Below are positions 1 to 6,364 of a stretch of DNA of 50,371 nt, in pieces. Every line of letters begins with the position of its first letter. The first letter of the stretch is position 1. This DNA is from a virus: the IMG/VR virus record IMGVR_UViG_3300009526_000016, positions 1 through 50,371 of that record. One strand, written 5' to 3'. Under the pieces are notes generated by a model. That model was not told the origin of the DNA, made no database searches, and saw only the letters and a list, made by a program, of their open reading frames with translations. Position numbers and translations under genes: made by a program.

Positions 1-1
1 A

Positions 2-103
2 ACTTATCATGTACCAAAGCCAAAAGTGTGGTATAAAACTAATGTATGTTTTATAATACTATTCATTTTGTTTTGGGGAGGGTTATTTACCTTCATATAT
101 TAA
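2..103 (+). CDS. Possible 3' end of a small membrane protein (partial)
   Basis: This frame is open from the window edge to a TAA at 101-103. Its last 33 residues are a short basic/polar stretch followed by a strongly hydrophobic segment (VCFIILFILFWGGLFTFIY) ending at the C-terminus, which reads like a C-terminal transmembrane helix. No start is visible; the in-frame GTG at 26 is the only internal candidate. The AT-rich composition could give a short hydrophobic frame by chance, so it is only a candidate. Sequence left of the window would settle it. Confidence 0.25.
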   Translation, partial: TYHVPKPKVWYKTNVCFIILFILFWGGLFTFIY

Positions 104-110
104 GATTTAC

Positions 111-211
111 CTTGACTTTATGTCAAGTGTGCGTAAAACTTAGGTACTGAAATGGAAACAAGTATACGACAACAGTAAATAGTGGTGATTACCATAATCC
201 ACAACGCACAC
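111..211 (+). ncRNA. Structured leader, domain A
   Basis: Non-coding stretch with nested inverted repeats. A perfect hairpin pairs CTTGAC (111-116) with GTCAAG (122-127). An 8-bp long-range stem pairs GTGTGCGT (127-134) with ACGCACAC (204-211). Inside it are GTACT (144-148) with AGTAT (161-165), and a bulged hairpin: GTG 182-184 with CAC 200-202, and GATT 187-190 with AATC 196-199, loop 191-195. A further 6-bp hairpin lies at 232-249 (TGAGAT/ATCTCA). I recognise no known RNA family. Structure is inferred by eye and was not folded. Confidence 0.3.
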
Positions 212-263
212 AATTTAAATTATACAGAAGTTGAGATGAATTAATCTCATGTATAGTTTATAT

Positions 264-414
264 AAAAAATAGGCACTAACCAGCAAGCCACTAAGAATAT
301 TTCTTCAGTGATCTGACTTGTATAAGACTAAAGTCGTCTGCAGACGGTTAAACATTAGTGCGAACTACAACATACCCCAACGTGGGACTCGAGTGTGTTG
401 TGGCCTATTTTTTT
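264..414 (+). ncRNA. Structured leader RNA, domain B, ending in a U-run
   Basis: A roughly 150-nt element that appears to close on itself. The outer stem pairs 264-273 (six A then TAGG) with 404-413 (CCTA then T-run). An inner stem pairs CACTAA (274-279) with TTAGTG (355-360). Within it are a hairpin at 289-310 (CACT-AAGAA, TAT loop, TTCTT-C-AGTG) and a 12-base palindrome CGTCTGCAGACG at 335-346. The 3' part is an 11-bp stem, 365-375 with 393-403 (two G-U pairs), capped by CCCA/TGGG (376-379/383-386) and followed by seven T. TAACC (277-281) could instead pair with GGTTA (346-350), a possible alternative fold. It lies just before the first early gene. It could be an independent ncRNA with an intrinsic terminator, an attenuator, or a set of DNA hairpins used as promoters. 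No known family is recognised. Confidence 0.45.
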
Positions 415-452
415 ATTTTAACACAAATTATTCATTAAAAACATTAAACATT

Positions 453-656
453 ATGGCAACAGCCGAACAAAATACAAATTATATTATATTGTCTAACCAA
501 ATTGAAGAGCATTCAAAATTATTAGAAGAGATTGTAAGATTATTAAGTGATATGACTGATAATGTATCAGACAATAGAGCTATGATTGGTACAAATGCTG
601 ATCTAATTAAAAGAGTATGTGAGACATTAGATACAATAACAAAAGAAATCTATTAA
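453..656 (+). CDS. Small coiled-coil protein, first gene of the early block
   Basis: A 67-residue hypothetical protein, mostly helical by composition, with heptad-like spacing of I/L in residues 11-35 (LSNQIEEHSKLLEEIVRLL), so a short coiled coil is likely. The frame is open upstream to 318, but those residues would run through the structured leader and its U-run. ATG 453, in the A-rich context AAACATTATGG, is therefore the better start. It is followed 2 nt later by the next gene. No function can be given. Confidence 0.65.
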   Translation: MATAEQNTNYIILSNQIEEHSKLLEEIVRLLSDMTDNVSDNRAMIGTNADLIKRVCETLDTITKEIY

Positions 657-658
657 TT

Positions 659-838
659 ATGGAATTATATAATAAAGAGAAAGTATTAGAGATTTATAAG
701 AACTTACAACATACTTATGATACTATGAAAGATAGTAAGGTAATGGTGCCTTCTAATCCAATGTTCAAACCATCAAGAGCATCAAAAGCATCAATCAAAA
801 GAAAATTAGACGAGATAAAAAGAAAATACAAATTATAA
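659..838 (+). CDS. Small basic hypothetical protein
   Basis: A 59-residue frame starting 2 nt after the previous stop, so probably translationally coupled. The C-terminal third is strongly basic (RASKASIKRKLDEIKRKYKL), suggesting nucleic-acid or protein binding; nothing else is recognisable. It fills an otherwise empty 200-nt gap and has codon use like its neighbours. Confidence 0.55.
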   Translation: MELYNKEKVLEIYKNLQHTYDTMKDSKVMVPSNPMFKPSRASKASIKRKLDEIKRKYKL

Positions 839-857
839 ACATTAAATAACATTATAC

Positions 858-1196
858 ATGAAGACAATAACAGTTAAGGTAAAAACAAAAGAATTAGAAG
901 TTACAAACAAGGTAAAAACATACTATTATAAAGATTGTGATGGTAAAGAAGTATTAATTGGATCACAAATATCTATGGATAAATTTCATTTAGGTAAGAC
1001 GGCAGATCAATGTCACATAGAAGTATATTCTAAATGGACTAAAGCTAGAAGATTCAAAACTAAACTTCATAAAGTTATAGTAGACAATGTTAAATTAGGA
1101 GGAATTCAGAGTCACATTAATAATATAATGACCAAAGTTAATGGTTATGCATATCAATATAGTATTAATAATGAATCTGGTCCTTTATGTCAATAA
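858..1196 (+). CDS. Hypothetical protein, 112 aa
   Basis: Starts at ATG 858 after an A-rich leader with no Shine-Dalgarno site. The N-terminus is made of alternating K/V/T residues (MKTITVKVKTKELEV), typical of a beta strand. The middle is basic (SKWTKARRFKTKLHK, about residues 58-72), and there are a few Cys but no metal-binding pattern. No family is recognised. It is part of the run of small early genes ahead of the DNA polymerase. Confidence 0.65.
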   Translation: MKTITVKVKTKELEVTNKVKTYYYKDCDGKEVLIGSQISMDKFHLGKTADQCHIEVYSKWTKARRFKTKLHKVIVDNVKLGGIQSHINNIMTKVNGYAYQYSINNESGPLCQ

Positions 1197-1198
1197 TC

Positions 1199-1270
1199 AT
1201 GATGGTAATATTTATTACAATAATTGTAGGTATTGCTATTGAAAACATAATAAAAGCATGGAAAAAATAA
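1199..1270 (+). CDS. Possible 23-aa membrane micropeptide
   Basis: ATG-ATG at 1199-1204 opens a 23-codon frame. It encodes a hydrophobic segment (MVIFITIIVGIAI) followed by a basic tail ending in AWKK, the pattern of a single-pass micropeptide. It begins 2 nt after the preceding stop and overlaps the next gene's start by 13 nt, as do many gene junctions here. Very short AT-rich frames are easily hydrophobic by chance, so support is weak. Confidence 0.3.
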   Translation: MMVIFITIIVGIAIENIIKAWKK

Positions 1271-1893
1271 ATGTATTAAATAGTTGTGCTCCAGAAGATT
1301 GTCAAACTGGAGACACTATACTATTAAGAGCAACAGTAGATCAAACAGGTGAAGGTATGTTTATGGAATTTGGTTCAATAGTGGTTAGGAAAAATCACTT
1401 GCGAGCTAGATTCAATAAACATAGAACCAATGGTTTTGTTCCTGGAATGCGTAGAGCATGGGAACCGTGTACAATGGAAGATATAAAAGATGAGTTTAAT
1501 ATAGATTTATTAGACTTAGAATCTGAAATTGATTCTGAAGGTAGAGAGTTTTACACATTAAATGTATTACATCCAATGTCATACAACTCACAAACAAGAG
1601 AGATGATGAAATTATGTGTACAAATAAATGAGACTACAAAGCCAACAGAAAACCAATCAAAGAATTGGAGAAAGAAAGCTAAAAAAGTCAATGATGAATA
1701 CTTTAAACACGAAGGACAGCTTATCTTTGCCAACACATCTATTGTTTATGGGCTACCAAATCATGTATATCTGGAACACGATTTACCAGAGTATATAATT
1801 ACTGATAGTAAAATAATTAATTCAAACCAGGAGTTTGATAACGTACCTGAATTGATGGAAGACACGGAAATGAAAGAATCCTTTTTAGATTAG
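1258..1893 (+). CDS. Hypothetical early protein, 211 aa
   Basis: A soluble protein with no family recognised. It has a polar, mixed N-terminal half (residues 1-75), a Lys-rich stretch around residues 125-145 (KNWRKKAKKVNDEYFKHEG) and an acidic C-terminus (VPELMEDTEMKESFLD). Starts at ATG 1258. Its position just upstream of replication genes suggests an early function, but the sequence does not show which. Confidence 0.7.
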   Translation: MEKINVLNSCAPEDCQTGDTILLRATVDQTGEGMFMEFGSIVVRKNHLRARFNKHRTNGFVPGMRRAWEPCTMEDIKDEFNIDLLDLESEIDSEGREFYTLNVLHPMSYNSQTREMMKLCVQINETTKPTENQSKNWRKKAKKVNDEYFKHEGQLIFANTSIVYGLPNHVYLEHDLPEYIITDSKIINSNQEFDNVPELMEDTEMKESFLD

Positions 1894-1895
1894 AT

Positions 1896-2036
1896 ATGAA
1901 ACAAATAGATGAAATGTTAAATAGATGGATACATAATACCATCGTAAGAGAAGCACTAAGAAAATTAATAATCGAGTATGCACAATCTGCCTTTCAAGAA
2001 GGACGAGGAGAAGATGGATTTGGTGATTACTCATAA
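1896..2036 (+). CDS. Small hypothetical protein, 46 aa
   Basis: Starts 2 nt after the previous stop and runs to TAA at 2034-2036. Residues 1-33 look like an amphipathic helix (MKQIDEMLNRWIHNTIVREA); the tail is Gly/acidic (GRGEDGFGDYS). It is preferred over the overlapping upstream extension of the next gene because it fills the gap exactly. No function is recognised. Confidence 0.5.
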   Translation: MKQIDEMLNRWIHNTIVREALRKLIIEYAQSAFQEGRGEDGFGDYS

Positions 2037-2046
2037 AACAAATAAT

Positions 2047-2286
2047 ATGGGACATATGAAATGGATATACTCAATGATACAAGACGGTACTATTGATGTA
2101 TATAGATTGCTGTACAATAATGCAGTGAAGTATAAATTAGAAGAGTTTATATTTGAGAGTAGAGTGCACAGTATATCATACGCACAAGGTGTTCTTGCTA
2201 TTGCAGTGAAAGCTGAACAAGAATATGATAAATATATAGATGCATGTGCAGATGCAGAGTATGATGCTCAATTTTTAGAACAATGA
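2047..2286 (+). CDS. Small helical hypothetical protein
   Basis: A 79-residue protein, probably all-helical, with several Ala/Tyr/acidic residues in its C-terminal half (YDKYIDACADAEYDAQFLEQ). The frame is open from ATG 1978, and ATG 2013 has a GGAG-like sequence before it. ATG 2047 is chosen because it avoids overlap with the preceding 46-aa gene and has the A-rich context typical here. Its stop overlaps the DNA polymerase start by 4 nt (ATGA), so the two are likely co-translated. Confidence 0.55.
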   Translation: MGHMKWIYSMIQDGTIDVYRLLYNNAVKYKLEEFIFESRVHSISYAQGVLAIAVKAEQEYDKYIDACADAEYDAQFLEQ

Positions 2287-4190
2287 TATACTTTGTAGGA
2301 CCTGATTCTATTTTACCATGTTGTGAAACAGCAACAATTAATGACGTGGTAGAATATTGTCAAACTAAAAAATATCTAGGTGTTGATACTGAAACTGAAG
2401 GATTTGATTTTACTTGTAAGAAAATGATTATGTTTCAGATAGGTGATACAACTAATCAATATGTAATTGACACTAGACATGTAAGTATTGAGCCATTAAG
2501 GTCCGTGCTCGAAAGTAAAGATATAGAAAAGATATTTCACAATGCTAAATTTGATTATAAGTTTATATTAAAATGGGCAGATATAAAATGTGAGCATGTA
2601 TTTGATACATTTCTTACTGAGCTTGTATTAAACTGTGGTAAGAAAATAGGATTTGGACTAGCTGATGTAGTAAAAAGATACTTTGGAGATACATTAAACA
2701 AAGAGACTCGTAATTTATTTATTAAATTAGAGGGTAATCCTTTTACTCAAGATCAAATAGTTTATGGCGCTAAAGATGTAGAGTATTTATGTAGAATAAA
2801 ATGGGAACAAAGACATAAATTAACTGAGTTACAATTAGGACCAGTTGCTAATCTTGAGAACCAGGCTGTGTTAGCATTTGCAGACATGGAGTATAATGGT
2901 TTAGATTTAGATATACAACAATGGAAATCTTTAGAAGGAGCAAATACTACTAGAGCTGATGCATTGCTTATAAATCTAGACGAGACATTAACTGAAGATA
3001 GTAAATTAGAAAAATTTGTGTCTAGATATATACAGAGTGATATGTTTACACCAATAGAAGAGTTAAGAAAAGTTGATGTTAAATGGACATCGCCTAAACA
3101 GGTGCTTGAAGTATTTCAGTGTCTTATACCTAGTCTAGAGAATGTGAATGGTAAAGAAATGTATAAACATAGATATAGACATGAAATTATTAATACTTAT
3201 GTTCAATATAAAGAAGCTATGAAGTTGTGCACATCTTATGGTGAGGCATTTCTTAAGAATCTTAAAGGGGACAATAGGATACATACAAGTTTTCACCAAA
3301 TTCTAGATACAGGTAGAGTTAGCTCATCTAAACCTAACATGCAGCAGATTCCAGCTGATAACAGCTTTAGGAATTGTTTTACTGCACCAGACGGATGGAG
3401 TTTTGTAAGTGCTGATTACAGTTCGCAAGAATTAAATGTAATTGCCTTTGGATCTAAAGACCCTGTGTGGTTGAAAGCCTTAGAAGAAGGACAGGATTTA
3501 CACTCTACTTGTGCAGAATTGGTGTATGACAAACAGTGGTTAGACGCAGCTGAAGATAATTGTGCATATTATTATAATAATGCTAAACAAAAATGTAATT
3601 GTAAAGAACATAAAAAACTTAGAACAAATGTCAAAACTATTAATTTCGGGCTTGCTTATGGGATGGGCCCTAATAAGCTTTCTGATACTCTTAATATCAG
3701 TGTGGAAGGAGCTAAAGAACTCATCGAAAAATACTTCCAAACCTTCCCATCAATCAAAGGATTCTTAGAGAAACTAGGTAACTATGGTAAGAAGTATGGA
3801 TATATAAAAACATTTCCTCCTTACAATAGAAAGAGATGGTTTACTACTTGGCACCCTAGAATACATCAAAGTAAATCTTCTTCATTTGAACTTGGAAGCA
3901 TTGAACGTGCTAGTAAGAACACACCTATACAAGGCGCATCTGCAGACATGACAAAGCTTGCTTTAGTAAGAATTAGAGAATATATTAATGAAATACTACA
4001 TTGGAAAGATGAATGCCCTATTAAAGTAGTAATGACTGTACATGACCAGATCGACACAATATGTAGAGATGATTATTTAGATACTTGGAAAAAAGACATT
4101 GTTATGTTAATGGAGTGGGCAGCTAAAGATATAGTAACAAATGGCTTGTTAAAGGCTGAAGTCACAGTGAGTGATTGTTGGGAGAAATAA
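2283..4190 (+). CDS. Family A DNA polymerase with 3'-5' exonuclease
   Basis: Replicative phage DNA polymerase of the Pol I family, 635 aa, lacking the N-terminal 5' nuclease; that activity is on a separate gene at 16,529. The DEDD proofreading domain occupies about residues 25-185: Exo I DTE at D35/E37, Exo II HNAKFDY near 86-92, Exo III YGAKDVEYL near 160. The polymerase domain has motif A (DYSSQEL, D378), motif B (R447, K451, then NFGLAYG 454-460) and motif C (VHDQ, H587-D588-Q589). Motif C carries Gln where most members have Glu. An insertion between motifs A and B has C427, C438, C440 and H443, a possible zinc site. It opens the replication cluster; a 210-nt non-coding gap follows. Confidence 0.93.
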   Translation: MIYFVGPDSILPCCETATINDVVEYCQTKKYLGVDTETEGFDFTCKKMIMFQIGDTTNQYVIDTRHVSIEPLRSVLESKDIEKIFHNAKFDYKFILKWADIKCEHVFDTFLTELVLNCGKKIGFGLADVVKRYFGDTLNKETRNLFIKLEGNPFTQDQIVYGAKDVEYLCRIKWEQRHKLTELQLGPVANLENQAVLAFADMEYNGLDLDIQQWKSLEGANTTRADALLINLDETLTEDSKLEKFVSRYIQSDMFTPIEELRKVDVKWTSPKQVLEVFQCLIPSLENVNGKEMYKHRYRHEIINTYVQYKEAMKLCTSYGEAFLKNLKGDNRIHTSFHQILDTGRVSSSKPNMQQIPADNSFRNCFTAPDGWSFVSADYSSQELNVIAFGSKDPVWLKALEEGQDLHSTCAELVYDKQWLDAAEDNCAYYYNNAKQKCNCKEHKKLRTNVKTINFGLAYGMGPNKLSDTLNISVEGAKELIEKYFQTFPSIKGFLEKLGNYGKKYGYIKTFPPYNRKRWFTTWHPRIHQSKSSSFELGSIERASKNTPIQGASADMTKLALVRIREYINEILHWKDECPIKVVMTVHDQIDTICRDDYLDTWKKDIVMLMEWAAKDIVTNGLLKAEVTVSDCWEK

Positions 4191-4198
4191 GCCAAAAA

Positions 4199-4228
4199 TG
4201 TCCAGTTTTTTAACGAATAAACTGGACA
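4199..4228 (+). promoter_or_regulatory. 10-bp perfect inverted repeat downstream of the polymerase gene
   Basis: TGTCCAGTTT (4199-4208) and AAACTGGACA (4219-4228) are perfect inverted copies around a 10-nt AT-rich loop. No T-run follows, so it is not a standard terminator. It could be a transcript-end hairpin, a repressor operator or a hairpin promoter for the next gene cluster. Confidence 0.4.
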
Positions 4229-4257
4229 AATGTGTACCAATTATGTACCAACAGAAG

Positions 4258-4306
4258 TGTAACTTATATGAAACAAAACAAGGTAAAATGTAACTTAGAT
4301 GAAACA
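4258..4306 (+). repeat. Two 18-bp direct repeats, 31 bp apart
   Basis: TGTAACTTATATGAAACA (4258-4275) and TGTAACTTAGATGAAACA (4289-4306) differ at one base. Their 31-bp period is close to three helical turns. Just upstream, TGTACCAA occurs twice (4233-4240, 4244-4251), 11 bp apart. A similar AACTTAT...TGTACCAA combination sits at bases 1-18. Spacing in whole helical turns suits a protein-binding site, but part of the second copy also lies inside a tiny reading frame. Confidence 0.45.
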
Positions 4307-4318
4307 TTAACAAACTAA
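4268..4318 (+). CDS. Possible 16-aa leader peptide
   Basis: ATG 4268 opens MKQNKVKCNLDETLTN and stops at 4316-4318. It has the MK start common in this block and sits in the only long gap of the replication cluster. Its stop codon is the first base triplet of a duplicated 20-bp start-site repeat. A frame this short may be chance. Confidence 0.2.
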   Translation: MKQNKVKCNLDETLTN

Positions 4319-4409
4319 AACAATAGATATGAAAAAGATATGGGATACGGTAGTACCACATGATGTAACAAAAAAGTTATGGTAATAAATAAAACAATAG
4401 ATATGAAAA
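4316..4409 (+). repeat. Identical 20-bp translation-start repeats
   Basis: TAAAACAATAGATATGAAAA occurs at 4316-4335 and again, identically, at 4390-4409. In both copies the ATG inside the repeat opens a reading frame: an 18-aa frame at 4329 and the 74-aa gene at 4403. This looks like a duplicated ribosome-binding/start region and supports 4403, not 4379, as the start of the downstream gene. Confidence 0.6.
4329..4385 (+). CDS. Possible 18-aa leader peptide
   Basis: MKKIWDTVVPHDVTKKLW, starting at the ATG of the first 20-bp repeat copy and ending 17 nt before the next gene's start. The shared initiation sequence is the main argument that it is translated. It could be a leader peptide, or the remnant of a gene that lost its body after the duplication. 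Confidence 0.3.
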   Translation: MKKIWDTVVPHDVTKKLW

Positions 4410-4627
4410 CAGAACTAGTTAAACATTTTGTAATGGAATGCAAACAAGAACAAGAATGGAAAAAAAGATTCAAAGCTAATCATATTGAGTTTGATAATTA
4501 TTTCAAATACAGTGGGCAAGTAGAACGAGAAAGACAAATTTATATGAATACAAACTTATGGAATTATGAAAACAAAACAGAGAGAGAAGCAGCAAAAATT
4601 AGCTGTGAACTCGTGGGCCAAGAGTAA
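4403..4627 (+). CDS. Hypothetical charged protein, 74 aa
   Basis: A small, highly charged, probably helical protein (MKTELVKHFVMECKQEQEWK...). The start at 4403 is set by the duplicated 20-bp initiation repeat; the frame is open to 4379. Its last 62 nt overlap the helicase gene in another frame, suggesting coupled translation. No family is recognised. Confidence 0.55.
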   Translation: MKTELVKHFVMECKQEQEWKKRFKANHIEFDNYFKYSGQVERERQIYMNTNLWNYENKTEREAAKISCELVGQE

Positions 4628-5747
4628 TTTTACAGGTACTATAATAGCAGGTACAGGATTTGGTAAGTCTAGATGCTGTGTCCTTGCTGTTGGAGAAACA
4701 TTACGTAGAATCGTTGAAGATGGTGAATATAAGGGCTTAGTATTAGTACCAACTGTACAATTACAGGACCAATTTAGAAAAGAGTTTATTAAATGGGGGT
4801 ATGAAGATGTATTAGATGATGTAAATTTTATGTGCTATCAAAGTGCATATAAGTTAGTAGGGCATCATTATGATATAGTTGTGTGTGACGAAATACATTT
4901 AGGGTTAGCACCAGAATATAGAAAATTCTTTGAGAACAATTTATGGGACAGACTATTGTGTGTAACGGCTACTATACCAGAAGAAGAAGAGTATGAGCAC
5001 TATTTAAGATCTCTTGCACCTACAGTGTATGAGATTGATTTAGAAACTTGTATTAAATTAGGATTTGTAAGCCCTTATAATATCTCTTGTATTTCTGTTA
5101 AGTTAACACCAATAGAGCAGAAAGAGTATAATAAAGCTAATCAATCCTTTGTTCACTATAAGTATAATCTTGGACAGTTTGATGCATTTAATGAGGCTAA
5201 AAGAATAATGGCTAATAAAAATGCATATGCAGAAGAGAAGAAAAATGCTATTATGTTTTACAGAGCTATTAAAAACAGAAAATCTGTAGTAGACAATGCA
5301 TCTAATAAGATAACAGTCTTACAAAAGATAGTATTAAATAATTTAGATAAAAAAATACTAACTTTTGTAGGTTCTAATGAGTTCACTAATAATATGTGTG
5401 AGGCTGTTTCTCCTTTAGCTGTTACATATCATTCTAAGATGACTAAAAAACAACGAAACCTTAGTTTAGAATTATTTAATAATGATACTAAAAATGTACT
5501 GTGTTCAACTAAAGCTTTGAATCAAGGATTTGATATTCAAGGTGCAGAGCTAGGTATAATATGCGGATTAACTAGTAAATCTTTAACTATGATACAAAGA
5601 ATTGGTAGACTGCTAAGATACAAAGAGAACAAAATAGGAAAAATTGTTATAGTCTATGTAGCTGATAGTCAAGAAGATAAATGGTTGAAGAATGCAATCA
5701 AGAGTTTTAACAACGTCAAGTATATTGACGATATAAAAAAATTATAA
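4566..5747 (+). CDS. SF2 DNA helicase (DEIH box)
   Basis: A 393-aa superfamily 2 helicase, the short type found in phage replication or recombination clusters. Visible motifs: motif I GTGFGKS (K34), motif Ia-like VLVPTVQLQ, motif II DEIH (D108-H111), motif III VTATIP, a C-terminal motif with TKALNQGFDI, and motif VI QRIGRLLR. Both RecA-like lobes are present and no extra domain is obvious. ATP-driven translocation or unwinding at replication forks or recombination intermediates is expected from the family. It overlaps the preceding small gene and is followed by a candidate promoter. Confidence 0.88.
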   Translation: MKTKQREKQQKLAVNSWAKSNFTGTIIAGTGFGKSRCCVLAVGETLRRIVEDGEYKGLVLVPTVQLQDQFRKEFIKWGYEDVLDDVNFMCYQSAYKLVGHHYDIVVCDEIHLGLAPEYRKFFENNLWDRLLCVTATIPEEEEYEHYLRSLAPTVYEIDLETCIKLGFVSPYNISCISVKLTPIEQKEYNKANQSFVHYKYNLGQFDAFNEAKRIMANKNAYAEEKKNAIMFYRAIKNRKSVVDNASNKITVLQKIVLNNLDKKILTFVGSNEFTNNMCEAVSPLAVTYHSKMTKKQRNLSLELFNNDTKNVLCSTKALNQGFDIQGAELGIICGLTSKSLTMIQRIGRLLRYKENKIGKIVIVYVADSQEDKWLKNAIKSFNNVKYIDDIKKL

Positions 5748-5776
5748 ATAATGTATAATCTTATTGATATTTTTTG

Positions 5777-5784
5777 TATATTTG
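5777..5784 (+). promoter_or_regulatory. Bacteroidota-type -7 box (TATATTTG)
   Basis: TATATTTG matches the TAnnTTTG -7 element used by the Bacteroidota primary sigma factor. It lies 38 nt before the ATG at 5822 in one of the few gaps of the early block. A TTG at the expected -33 spacing is not present, so it is a partial match in AT-rich sequence. Confidence 0.4.
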
Positions 5785-5821
5785 CATATATATAAATATC
5801 AACGGTATAAAAAAAATTGTT

Positions 5822-6364
5822 ATGAATATAGAAATAAACACAGATTTTCTTACAGCATATGGAATTAGCGCAGATGATTATTTGTACCTCTATATTGTAC
5901 AAAGAAACGGACACAAATACTTGCAAACCCTTACTTTAAACCCTGATATAGACTCGATGATAAACAAAGGTTATCTTAGGCTTAGTGAAGATAAACATTT
6001 AATTACAGAAGCTTTCAAATTGTTAGTTACTAGTAATTATGATGATATGTTCGCTGAGCTTATAGATGCCTATCCTATGAAGGTACAATCACCTGGTAGA
6101 GGTGTAAGGATACTCCACGCTAAAGATCCTAAAGCACGAGCTAATGAAAAAGCTAAGAAAAGATATAAACAAATAGTCAAAGCCAACAAGAATACGCATG
6201 ATCATATTATAAAGTGTCTTAATATACAGTTAGATGTAGATAAAGACAATTTAGGATATTTGCAAAATCTTGAAACTTGGTTAAATAATCACACTTGGGA
6301 AAAATACGAAGATATAAATGAAAACAAATCAGAAGACTCCCAAAGAATTACAAGACAACTCTGA
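5822..6364 (+). CDS. Winged-helix-like hypothetical protein, possible helicase loader
   Basis: A 180-aa protein. Residues 1-70 resemble the small winged-helix proteins found next to phage helicases, with a pattern like 'MINKGYLRLSEDKHLITEAF' near the end of the domain. The middle is Lys/Arg-rich (ARANEKAKKRYKQIVKANK) and the C-terminus acidic. ATG 5822 is chosen over the open frame from 5774 because the extension would run through the promoter-like region. It overlaps the DnaB-like helicase gene by 47 nt. A role in loading that helicase or recognising an origin is inferred from position and fold resemblance only. Confidence 0.55.
   Translation: MNIEINTDFLTAYGISADDYLYLYIVQRNGHKYLQTLTLNPDIDSMINKGYLRLSEDKHLITEAFKLLVTSNYDDMFAELIDAYPMKVQSPGRGVRILHAKDPKARANEKAKKRYKQIVKANKNTHDHIIKCLNIQLDVDKDNLGYLQNLETWLNNHTWEKYEDINENKSEDSQRITRQL

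Noticed and set aside
112-139. Sigma-70-like promoter (TTGACT ... TAAAAC)
   Set aside because: The -10 match is poor, spacing is 16, the -35 lies inside a hairpin, and Bacteroidota do not use this consensus.
264-414. tRNA, known ribozyme or retron RNA
   Set aside because: No T-loop consensus, no hammerhead or twister core that I can find, and no reverse transcriptase in the window.
318-452. N-terminal extension of the 453-656 gene
   Set aside because: It would translate through the strong hairpin at 365-403 and its U-run; ATG 453 has the usual start context.
1978-2046. Longer start for the small gene before the DNA polymerase
   Set aside because: It overlaps most of the end of the 46-aa gene at 1896-2036 and ATG 2047 has the better leader; ATG 2013 stays possible.
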